From the NCBI RefSeq assembly GCF_035917455.1, contig NZ_CP109078.1, forward strand, positions 186,001 to 250,000: a stretch of DNA of 64,000 nt, given 5' to 3'. Source of the DNA: Micromonospora sp. NBC_01796. Lineage in GTDB: Bacteria; Actinomycetota; Actinomycetes; Mycobacteriales; Micromonosporaceae. The notes beneath the pieces were generated by a model. It was not told where the DNA came from and did not search any database. It saw only the letters and a list, made by a program, of their open reading frames with translations. Positions within the stretch are counted from its first letter, which is position 1, and each line of letters begins with the position of its first letter. Shown piece after piece: positions 52,719 through 59,996 of this stretch. Both the position numbers and the translations under genes were made by a program.

Positions 52719-53495
52719 ATGTCCGTAATGATCGAACCCGTGCAGTTGCCATCCCCGTGGCGGGATGAGCGGCTCACCGTCGTCGTCCCCACCTACAACG
52801 AGGCGGGCAATCTGCCCTTGTTGGTCGACCGACTGCTGGCTCTGCCCCTGACAGGGCTGAGCGTCCTGATCGCCGACGACAACTCCCCGGACGGAACCGG
52901 CGAGGTGGCGGACAAACTCGCCGCCGAGCACCCCGACCGGGTACGGGTCGTGCACCGGCCCGGCAAGGAGGGGCTGGGGCGGGCGTACGTCGACGGGATC
53001 AGTCGGGCGCTCGACGGCGGCGCGGACTTCGTGGCCCAGATGGACGCGGACCTGTCCCACCCGCCGGAGGCGCTGCCGGGCATGCTCGGCGCACTGCTGT
53101 CCACCCAGGCCGGCGTGGTGATCGGTTCACGCTACGTGCCCGGCGGGCAGCTCGACGAGGCATGGCCGCTCTACCGTCGCGCCCTGAGCGGCTGGGCCAA
53201 CCTCTACGTGCACACCCTGCTCCAGGTACGGATCCGCGACCTGACCGCCGGCTTCAAGATCTGGCGGGCGGACTCGCTGCGCGCGATCGGGCTGGACCGG
53301 GTGCAGTCCAACGGCTACAGCTTCCAGGTCGAGATGCACTACCTGGCGACGAAGCTCGGGCACACCATCCTCGAGGTGCCGATCAGGTTCGAGGAGCGCC
53401 GGGAGGGTGCCTCGAAGATGACCACCGCGACGAAGATCGAGAGTGCGCTGATGCCGTTCAAGCTGCGTACGCGGCATCGCAACATCACCTCGTAG
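52719..53495 (+). CDS. Polyprenol monophosphomannose synthase-like GT2
   Basis: The 258-residue GT2 enzyme has LTVVVPTYNEAGNLPLLVD, DDNSPDGTGEVAD, the DxD in QMDADLSHPPEALP, RDLTAGFKIWR and the closing PIRFEERREGASKM, all typical of DPM1/Ppm1 catalytic domains. It moves mannose from GDP-mannose to polyprenyl phosphate, feeding periplasmic mannosylation and late PIM/lipoglycan steps. Start: ATG 52719 or 52728. The latter has GAGG at better spacing. It has no membrane domain, so an N-acyltransferase partner would be elsewhere. Confidence 0.9.
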   Translation: MSVMIEPVQLPSPWRDERLTVVVPTYNEAGNLPLLVDRLLALPLTGLSVLIADDNSPDGTGEVADKLAAEHPDRVRVVHRPGKEGLGRAYVDGISRALDGGADFVAQMDADLSHPPEALPGMLGALLSTQAGVVIGSRYVPGGQLDEAWPLYRRALSGWANLYVHTLLQVRIRDLTAGFKIWRADSLRAIGLDRVQSNGYSFQVEMHYLATKLGHTILEVPIRFEERREGASKMTTATKIESALMPFKLRTRHRNITS

Positions 53496-53497
53496 TG

Positions 53498-53512
53498 GCC
53501 GGGCAACCCGGC
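53498..53512 (+). terminator. Short hairpin after mannosyltransferase
   Basis: GCCGGG and CCCGGC pair with a CAA loop 2 nt after the stop codon. A 6-bp stem without a U-run is weak, and read-through into the dehydrogenase gene 44 nt on is likely. Confidence 0.3.
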
Positions 53513-53555
53513 GAAACGGCGTTTGTCAGCGCCAGACCGGGGCATCCAGCGCGCC

Positions 53556-54995
53556 ATGTACGAGGTGCAGCAGCTCATCGACGGGGTGTGGAGCGCGGCC
53601 GGCGAGACCGGTGACCTGCTGGTCATCGATCCGGCCGACAACACCGAGGTGACCCGGGTTCCGGAGGCCACCGAGGCGCACGTGGCGGCGGCGGTGAAGG
53701 CGAGTCGGGTCGCCGCCGCCGGTTGGGCCGCCACTCCGGCGGCGGCACGGGGTGCCGCCCTGCACCGGGTGGCGGATCTGCTGGAGTCCTCCGCCGATCA
53801 ACTCGCGGAGGCACAGACCGCCGAAATGGGACGTCCGATCGGGCTGTCCCGGGGCGGGGTGGAGGCCGGTGTCGGCACCCTGCGCCAGTACGCCGAACTC
53901 GGCCCGATCCACCGTGGTCAGGCGCTCGCCGGCAACCCCGAGGCGATCGACCTGATGGCGGTGCAGCCCCGGGGCGTGGTGGCGGCGCTGACGCCGTGGA
54001 ACGACCCGGTGGCGGTCTCCTGCGGCCTGCTCGGGGCCGCCCTGGTCACCGGCAACACGGTGGTCTTCAAGCCGAGTGAACGCAGCCCGGTGAGCGGCTG
54101 GTTACTGGCCCGACTCTTCGCCGCACACCTGCCCGCGGGCGTCCTGTCCCTGCTCACCGGGGGTGCCCGGGTCGGTGCCTCGCTGGCCGCCCAGGAGGTC
54201 GACGTGGTCGCCCACGTCGGTTCCACCGCCACCGGGCGGTCGATCGCCGCGACCTGTGCCGGCACCGGGGCGAAGGCGCTGCTGGAGAACGGCGGGAGCG
54301 ACCCGCTCATCGTGGACGACAACGTCGACCCGCGCTGGGCCGCCGAGCAGGCCGCCCTGGGCGCGTTCACCAACTCGGGTCAGCTCTGCGTCGCGGTCGA
54401 GCGGATCTACGTACTGCGGGGGGTCGCGGACGCGTTCGTCGACGCGCTGGTGGCGCGGGCGGAGGCGCTGCGGGTCGGACCTGGACGCGATCCGGGTACG
54501 GAGGTCGGTCCGCTGGTCGACCGCCGGCAGCGGGCCACGGTCGACGCCCAGGTGCGGGCGGCGGTCGCGGACGGGGCCCGGGTACGCACCGGCGGAAGTG
54601 TGCCGGACGGGCCGGGGGCGTTCTACCCGCCCACCGTGCTGGTCGACTGCACCGACGAGATGGCGGTTATGCGGGAGGAGACCTTCGGCCCGGTCGCCCC
54701 GGTACTGGTGGTGAACTCGTTCGACGAGGCCCTGTCGCGAGCCGCGCACTCGCCGTACGGGTTGTCGGCGAGCGTGCTGACCGGGTCGATGACCCACGCG
54801 CAGCAGGCCTGGCGGGAGCTTCCGGTCGGCACCGTGAAGATCAACAATGTGTTCGGTGGGGCACCCGGCGGCGCCGCCCACCCCCGCCGGGGCAGCGGCC
54901 AGGGCTTCGGGTACGGCCCTGAGCTGCTCGACGAGCTGACCGTGACGAAGGTGGTGCACATCGCCGCGCCGGGCGGACCCGCCGGGCGCTGGTGA
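53556..54995 (+). CDS. NAD(P)-dependent aldehyde dehydrogenase
   Basis: The 479-residue enzyme has the ALDH cofactor loop VGSTATGRSIA, the general-base Glu in LLENGGSDPLIV and the nucleophilic Cys in TNSGQLCVAVERIY (~280), with EETFGPVAPVLVV toward the end. Length is normal. The aldehyde is unknown. ATG 53556 is taken because homology begins at YEVQQLIDGVW. The frame opens upstream at 53523. It may be co-transcribed with the mannosyltransferase. Confidence 0.92.
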   Translation: MYEVQQLIDGVWSAAGETGDLLVIDPADNTEVTRVPEATEAHVAAAVKASRVAAAGWAATPAAARGAALHRVADLLESSADQLAEAQTAEMGRPIGLSRGGVEAGVGTLRQYAELGPIHRGQALAGNPEAIDLMAVQPRGVVAALTPWNDPVAVSCGLLGAALVTGNTVVFKPSERSPVSGWLLARLFAAHLPAGVLSLLTGGARVGASLAAQEVDVVAHVGSTATGRSIAATCAGTGAKALLENGGSDPLIVDDNVDPRWAAEQAALGAFTNSGQLCVAVERIYVLRGVADAFVDALVARAEALRVGPGRDPGTEVGPLVDRRQRATVDAQVRAAVADGARVRTGGSVPDGPGAFYPPTVLVDCTDEMAVMREETFGPVAPVLVVNSFDEALSRAAHSPYGLSASVLTGSMTHAQQAWRELPVGTVKINNVFGGAPGGAAHPRRGSGQGFGYGPELLDELTVTKVVHIAAPGGPAGRW

Positions 54996-55027
54996 CCCGA
55001 CCGGACCGCCGCCCGCACGCCCACCCG

Positions 55028-55435
55028 CTACTTTTTCCGGGCCCGTGCGGTCTCCCGGTTGTTCGCCTTCTGGATCGCGCCCACCAGCTCGGACTTGTTC
55101 ATCCGGGCCCGGCCCCGCACGTCGAGTTTCTTCGCCACCTCCAGCAGGTGGTCCTTCGTGGCGTTCGCGTCGACACCACCCGCGGTGGGTGCCCGACGGG
55201 CCGGTCCACCACCGGCGGCCTGCTCGTCGCTCGGGCCCCGGTGCCCGTTCTCCTTCTGCTCCCAGTGGTCGCCGACCTTCTCGAACGAGTGCTTCACCGC
55301 CGCGTACGCGGTCCGGTGTGCCCGTTCGCCCTCGCCGTACGTCTCCACCGCCGAATCGTGGGTTTTCACCCACGTGTCCTGGGCCTTGTCCGGCGAGCGT
55401 TGCAACGTACTCGGAAGCACCTCACGTCCCGGCAT
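55028..55435 (-). CDS. ChaB-domain protein with Rho-N-like C-terminus
   Basis: The 135-residue protein has a ChaB domain (1-~62: PSTLQRSPDKAQDTWVKTHD, then AHRTAYAAVKHSFEKVGDHW) and, after a Gly/Ala linker, a Rho-N/SAP-like helix pair (KDHLLEVAKKLDVRGRARMN, then ELVGAIQKAN) with a basic tail. Such proteins are small, probably nucleic-acid-binding and stress-linked in actinomycetes. Start ATG 55435 matches the ChaB start MPGREVLPS. It converges on the aldehyde dehydrogenase. Confidence 0.85.
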   Translation of the reverse strand: MPGREVLPSTLQRSPDKAQDTWVKTHDSAVETYGEGERAHRTAYAAVKHSFEKVGDHWEQKENGHRGPSDEQAAGGGPARRAPTAGGVDANATKDHLLEVAKKLDVRGRARMNKSELVGAIQKANNRETARARKK

Positions 55436-55597
55436 GTCATCCTCCTGGAGTCCCGGACCGGTCCGTACCGGCCCTGACTGTCGTCGGCCAACCCTCACTC
55501 TTCCCGGCACCACCGCCCCCAAACGCGTTCGCCCAGTTCAGGGGCGACCGACCGGCGATTCGGTTTACCGGGTGGGCCTCGGGGTAGCGCATAGGAC

Positions 55598-56008
55598 ATG
55601 GACCGGGGCAACAGCAAACACGGACCGCGGCTCGACGACGAGATGAGCCGGGAGGTCGCCAGCACGGTGAACAACACCGCCGGCTCCCGAGCCGAGGAGT
55701 GGCGTGAGCCGGAGCCCGCTGGCGAGGACCAGCCGGGCTCGACCAGGGCGCCGAGTGCCGACACCCGCTCCGGGGCGCCCGCGGGCATGACCTCGGTCGA
55801 GGTCGAGGAGCGCAGCCGGCTGGGCCGTTTCATCAGCCTGTCCGCGCTGCCCGGTGACCGGGACGCGTTGCGCCGCAGCGCGGAGAACAACGAGGCGCCG
55901 GACGAGATACTCGCCCAGTTGGACCAACTGCCCCCGGACACCGAGTTCCGTACGGTCTCCGAGGTCTGGGCGGTGCTCGGGCATCCGAACGAGACACAGC
56001 GCTGGTGA
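55598..56008 (+). CDS. DUF2795 protein
   Basis: The 136-residue soluble protein has an opening MDRGNSKHGPRLDDEMSREV, a disordered middle and a DUF2795 domain (~70-136: RSRLGRFISLSALPGDRDAL, then APDEILAQLDQLPPDTEFRT and VSEVWAVLG). Function is unknown. It is a frequent companion of small stress proteins in Micromonosporaceae and Streptomyces. It precedes the SRPBCC gene by 63 nt on the same strand. Confidence 0.87.
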   Translation: MDRGNSKHGPRLDDEMSREVASTVNNTAGSRAEEWREPEPAGEDQPGSTRAPSADTRSGAPAGMTSVEVEERSRLGRFISLSALPGDRDALRRSAENNEAPDEILAQLDQLPPDTEFRTVSEVWAVLGHPNETQRW

Positions 56009-56071
56009 CCCGTCCCCGCGTACACGCGGGATGCGGTGGGTTTCCGGCAGACGAGGAAGGAAGTCAGTCAG

Positions 56072-56536
56072 ATGAGTGCGGTAACCGAATCCGTGGACGT
56101 GGCCGTCCCCGTACGGACCGCGTACGACCAGTGGACCCAGTTCGAGGACTTCCCCCGTTTCATGGAGGGAGTCGAGGAGGTCCGCCAGGTCTCCGACACG
56201 ATGACCCACTGGAAGGTCGGGATCGTCGGGGTGGAACGTGAGTTCGACGCCCGGATCACCGAGCAGCTACCCGACGAGCGGGTGGCATGGACCTCCACGA
56301 ACGGCACCAACCAGGCCGGCGTGGTGACCTTCCACCGGCTCGACGACGGGCACACCCGGGTCACCCTCCAGCTCGACTTCGAGCCGCAGGGCATGACCGA
56401 GAAGGCCGGCGACAAGCTCGGCATGGTGGACCGCCGGATCAAGGGCGACATGCAGCGGTTCAAGAACTTCATCGAGGCTCGCGGCGGTGTCGAGACCGGC
56501 GCCTGGCGTGGCCAGGTGGACCGGCCGCAGCCGTAG
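56072..56536 (+). CDS. SRPBCC-fold (polyketide cyclase/dehydrase-like) protein
   Basis: The 154-residue protein has the START-like fold signature: VDVAVPVRTAYDQWTQFEDF, FMEGVEEVRQ, WTSTNGTNQAGVVTFHRLDD and a final long helix GDMQRFKNFIEAR. This subgroup binds small hydrophobic ligands. Its members are often general stress proteins rather than polyketide cyclases. The ATG at 56072 has GAAGGAAGT upstream. It is followed by a clear terminator hairpin. Confidence 0.9.
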   Translation: MSAVTESVDVAVPVRTAYDQWTQFEDFPRFMEGVEEVRQVSDTMTHWKVGIVGVEREFDARITEQLPDERVAWTSTNGTNQAGVVTFHRLDDGHTRVTLQLDFEPQGMTEKAGDKLGMVDRRIKGDMQRFKNFIEARGGVETGAWRGQVDRPQP

Positions 56537-56554
56537 GAACCCTCGAAATCGACC

Positions 56555-56584
56555 GGTGCCCGTCGGGATCTCCCGGCGGGCACC
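56555..56584 (+). terminator. Terminator after SRPBCC gene
   Basis: Arms 56555-56567 (GGTGCCCGTCGGG) and 56572-56584 pair over 13 bp with one G-U pair and an ATCT loop, 18 nt beyond the stop. Confidence 0.75.
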
Positions 56585-56622
56585 ACCGGTTTGCCGGTCC
56601 GGTCGCCGGGTACGGCCAGAGC

Positions 56623-56880
56623 ATGACCGACAACGACAGCTCCGTCTGGCGCGACGACGAACGCCTACCCCTGCGGGACCTGGAGCGCGCGATGGGCGCG
56701 TCGACGGGTGACGGCCAGGTGGACGACATGACCGGCAACGAGGCGGGCGCGGAGGCGACGTTCGGCAACGGAGCCGAGGCGGACGACGTACTGCCGAGCG
56801 ACGAGGCCGCCCGGGAGGAGATGACCGACCCGGAGCGCGCCTACCGGCCGTCGACCACCGGTCGCAACGGCCCGTCCTGA
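56623..56880 (+). CDS. Small acidic hydrophilic protein
   Basis: This 85-residue protein is rich in Asp, Glu, Gly and Ala with no hydrophobic core (DDERLPLRDLERAMG, then ADDVLPSDEAAREEMTDPER). It is probably disordered. No family is recognised. The ATG at 56623 lacks a strong ribosome site but composition and GC3 support translation. It may belong to the same stress-protein group. Confidence 0.55.
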   Translation: MTDNDSSVWRDDERLPLRDLERAMGASTGDGQVDDMTGNEAGAEATFGNGAEADDVLPSDEAAREEMTDPERAYRPSTTGRNGPS

Positions 56881-56916
56881 CCTGGGCTCTGGTCAGGCGG
56901 ACTGCGCAGGCGTTGG

Positions 56917-58113
56917 TCAGGCCGGGACGGTCCGGGTGCGTGCCCGGCGGGTGGAGGCGAGGTAGAGACCGAGCAGGATCAGCGAGAGCACCAGTAGGGA
57001 CGGCCCGAGCGTCTCGACGCCGAGCCGGCTGAGCAGGACCCCGATTCCGGCCGGGAGCAGGGCGCCGCCGAGACCGGCGGCGCCGATCTGCAGGCCGATC
57101 GTCCGGTCCGCGTGCGCGACGCCGACCCGGTCGGCCGTGGTCAGGGTGAGCAGCGGGAAAACCGGGGCCGCGGCGAAGCCGATGATGGCGAGCCCGGTCA
57201 CCGCCAGTGCGCCCGGCCCCGGTACGGCGACCAGCGCCGCACCCACGGCCATCCCGATCAGGCTGCCCCGGAGCACCGCGACGCTGCCCAACCGTTCGGC
57301 GACCAGCCCCTGCACGACTCGCCCGACGAACAGGCTGCCCCAGTAGATCGAGACGCAGATGCCGGCGACCGTCGCGCTGACGTGACGTCCCTCGGTGAGC
57401 AACAGGAAGGCCCAGAGTCCGGCGCCCACCTCGACGCCGACGTAGACGGCGAACGCCAGGGCCCCGGTCCAGACCGCCGGCAGGGCGAGGGTGGCGGCGA
57501 TCGGTAGCCGGGTCGGTCCGGCTGCGTGCTCCGACGTCCCGTCCGGCGTCACCGTGCGGCGGTCCCAGGCCCGTACGGTGAGCACGAACGCGAGGGCGAG
57601 CAGGACCTGAGCGCTGGCGACGATGCCGTACCCCCAGCGCCAGGAGAGTCCGGCACTGATCGCACTCGTCATGATCAACGGGCCGAGGGCCACCCCGAGG
57701 CCGAAGAACGCGTGCAGCCAGTTCATGTGTCGGGGCCCGAAGGCGCTCGCCGCGTACGCGTTGAGCCCGGAGTCGACCGCACCGGAGCCGAGCCCCAGCA
57801 CCAGCGCGCTGACGATCATGACGGTCAGTACGGGCGCCAGCGCGTACCCGGTCAGGGCGATGCTGGCCAGCGCGGTGCTGCCGGCCAGTAGCCACCCGAC
57901 CCCGACCCGGGCGAGGGTGAAACCGGCCGCGACGCTCGACGTCAGGTAACCGATCGTGCCGGCGGTGAGCAGGAGCCCGACGGCTTCGGTCGGCACCCCG
58001 AAGGCGGCGCGGATCGACGGCCAGCCGACGCCGAGCAGGCCGTCGGGCAGGCCGAGGCTGACGAAGGCCAGGTAGGCCAGGATGAGCAGGGCGGGGCGGG
58101 GGCGGTTTGGCAC
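56917..58113 (-). CDS. MFS transporter
   Basis: The 398-residue protein has 12 predicted helices. The opening LLILAYLAFVSLGLPDGLLG and motif LLTAGTIGYLTSSVAAGFTL, then LGSGAVDSGLNAYAASAFGP and HAFFGLGVALGPLI, place it among fucose-permease/FHS-like MFS proteins often seen in actinomycetes. Substrate is unknown. A direct repeat (CCGGAATATT / CCGGAGTATT) lies 40-65 nt upstream. Confidence 0.88.
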   Translation of the reverse strand: MPNRPRPALLILAYLAFVSLGLPDGLLGVGWPSIRAAFGVPTEAVGLLLTAGTIGYLTSSVAAGFTLARVGVGWLLAGSTALASIALTGYALAPVLTVMIVSALVLGLGSGAVDSGLNAYAASAFGPRHMNWLHAFFGLGVALGPLIMTSAISAGLSWRWGYGIVASAQVLLALAFVLTVRAWDRRTVTPDGTSEHAAGPTRLPIAATLALPAVWTGALAFAVYVGVEVGAGLWAFLLLTEGRHVSATVAGICVSIYWGSLFVGRVVQGLVAERLGSVAVLRGSLIGMAVGAALVAVPGPGALAVTGLAIIGFAAAPVFPLLTLTTADRVGVAHADRTIGLQIGAAGLGGALLPAGIGVLLSRLGVETLGPSLLVLSLILLGLYLASTRRARTRTVPA

Positions 58114-58152
58114 GTCTCGCGATCTTTCCGGATCCCCGGCCGCCGCCGCTAC

Positions 58153-58178
58153 CCGGAATATTCAGCAACCGGAGTATT
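58153..58178. promoter_or_regulatory. Direct repeat upstream of MFS gene
   Basis: CCGGAATATT (58153-58162) and CCGGAGTATT (58169-58178) repeat with 16-nt periodicity in an AT-richer spot between two divergent genes. The layout fits an activator or two-component regulator site. Confidence 0.4.
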
Positions 58179-58286
58179 GCCGCTTCCGGTACGGCGGGCC
58201 CCGGAGCCATCTAATCCGGACAGCTCCCCCAGAATCGGCCGATCGGACGACGGGCGAACGGGAAAACACCCGGCAGAATTCTTGAG

Positions 58287-58499
58287 ATGCATGAACGCTC
58301 CGGTCTGCTCTCCGCGCGTCAACGCCGCCTGGCCTGGGTCGGCTTCCTGCTGACCGCGCTCCAGGCCCCCGTTGCCGCCCAGGTCCTGCCCGACGCCTCC
58401 TGGCTGTTCAGCATCGTGGTGGCGCTGATGGTGGCGACAACGATCCTCGCCGACGACGCGATGCGCCGCCGGCCGGCGGAGGCCACACCGGCCGAGTAG
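58287..58499 (+). CDS. Small membrane protein
   Basis: This 70-residue protein has two hydrophobic segments: WVGFLLTALQAPVAAQVL (~17-34) and WLFSIVVALMVATTILA (~39-55). Basic residues lie at the N-terminus (RQRRLA) and RRR in the tail. Family not recognised. It is divergent from the MFS gene and convergent with the repeat-tail membrane protein. Confidence 0.6.
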   Translation: MHERSGLLSARQRRLAWVGFLLTALQAPVAAQVLPDASWLFSIVVALMVATTILADDAMRRRPAEATPAE

Positions 58500-58548
58500 T
58501 CCGGCCCGACCCCACACCGGAACCCTCGGCCGGACGCGGGACCCGGAC

Positions 58549-59811
58549 CTACCGGGACGCCTCGTCGGCGCCGCCGGTGGGCCGCTCGGGGGCCGGCGTC
58601 AGCAGGTCGGACGGGTGGCTGGCGGCACCTTCCGTGAGCGGGTTCGGCTGGTAGGCGGGCACGCCGTCCGTTGACGGTGCCACCGAGGCCAGCCCCTCCG
58701 GCGCCACCTCGTACCCGGCCGCCAGCACGTCCGGCAACGGCTCGTACGCGGTCGAGATCCCGTCCGGCAACGGCTCGTACGCGGTCGAAATCCCGTCCGG
58801 CAACGGCTCGTAGCCGGCCGTGAGCGTGTCCGGAAGCGGCTCGTACGGGGTCGAGATCCCGTCCGACAGCGGCTCGTAGGCGTTCAGCCCGTCCGTCGCG
58901 GGGTCGTACCCGCCGGTCGGACCGGACGAGGCCGGCTCGTACGAGCCCAGCAGGCCGTCCGGGGCCGGCGAGGTCGGCACGTCGGCCAGGGTGGGATCGG
59001 CCAGGGTGGGGACGGCCGAGGTGGCTCCGGTCAGTGGCGGGACCGACGCACGGGCGGTGACCGCCGGCTCGGCGTACGGCGAACCGGGGTCCGTGCCGCG
59101 CGGGTACGCCTCGGCACGTGCCCGACGCTGCCGGGCCTCGTCGGCCACCCGCCGCAGCCACTCCTCCCAGCGCACCCGCATCGGGCCGACCAGACCCCCG
59201 CCGACACCGACGATCAGGATGCCGGCCACGGTGGCGAGCAGGGTGACGAGGACCGGCACGGTGACCACCCGGGCCACCCCGGTCTGCACGAACGCGGCGA
59301 TCACCCCTAGTGCGATGACCAGGAGCGACACCACGTCGGCCAGGAGCCGGCCGTAGGAGACCCGGCCCAGCGCGTCGGTGATCAGGTCGTGCACCGCGTT
59401 GGCGATGACCACGGAGACCGCCACCACCACGAGCGCGACGAAGGCCTGCGGCAGCCAGCCGACCACGGCTTCGACCAGGTCGTGTGCCGGGTTGGGACCC
59501 CAGATCGCGAACGCCAGCCGCAGGGTGAACAGCAGCAACAGGTAGTACGCCACCCGGGCGAGGACGGTGGCCGGCCGGTACCGGGTACGGGCCACCAGCC
59601 GCCCCAGCCCGCCACGCTGGACGACCTGGTCGAAGCCGAACCGGTCGAGCAGCCTGATCGCCATCCGCAGGACGAACCGGGCCAGCAGCCAGCCGAGCAT
59701 CAGGATGCCCGCGCACCCGATCAGTCGGGGCACGAACAGCAGCACCGAATTCCAGATCTCGGTCAGCTCGGTGGCGACTTCGACCTGCCGTACCGCGAGG
59801 ATTCCCGGCAT
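58549..59811 (-). CDS. Membrane protein with conserved TM helices and tandem-repeat tail
   Basis: The 420-residue protein has a first half (~1-215) with about five membrane helices resembling the 'conserved TM helix' proteins related to small mechanosensitive channels (VLLFVPRLIGCAGILMLGWL, then LDRFGFDQVVQRGGLGRLV). A hydrophilic second half carries six near-copies of an 11-residue unit (YEPLPDGISTA type) at ~300-370. No MscS pore motif is seen. ATG 59811 has GGGAGG seven nt upstream. The tail is probably disordered and faces the cytoplasm. Confidence 0.82.
   Translation of the reverse strand: MPGILAVRQVEVATELTEIWNSVLLFVPRLIGCAGILMLGWLLARFVLRMAIRLLDRFGFDQVVQRGGLGRLVARTRYRPATVLARVAYYLLLLFTLRLAFAIWGPNPAHDLVEAVVGWLPQAFVALVVVAVSVVIANAVHDLITDALGRVSYGRLLADVVSLLVIALGVIAAFVQTGVARVVTVPVLVTLLATVAGILIVGVGGGLVGPMRVRWEEWLRRVADEARQRRARAEAYPRGTDPGSPYAEPAVTARASVPPLTGATSAVPTLADPTLADVPTSPAPDGLLGSYEPASSGPTGGYDPATDGLNAYEPLSDGISTPYEPLPDTLTAGYEPLPDGISTAYEPLPDGISTAYEPLPDVLAAGYEVAPEGLASVAPSTDGVPAYQPNPLTEGAASHPSDLLTPAPERPTGGADEASR
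58690..58890. repeat. 33-bp tandem repeat in coding sequence
   Basis: Six 33-bp units (each containing GTCCGGCAACGGCTCGTACG or a close variant) encode the YEPLPDGISTA-type repeats of the membrane protein tail. Two units near 58740-58800 are almost identical at DNA level, suggesting recent duplication. Confidence 0.8.
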
Positions 59812-59996
59812 TGGCGTCCCTCCCGTCACTGGACCACCGCCGCCCGCGTACCCGGCTGGCCCTGGTTCATTCCGGACCCGGCGGCGGCGTACGGCGGCTC
59901 GCGTACCGCGGTGTCCCCGATCCGGTGGAAACGCCGGAACCGTCCCGCGGCCCGTTGATCGACGGCGGGTTCGTGCCGGCCGGTTAGGCTGCTGTC

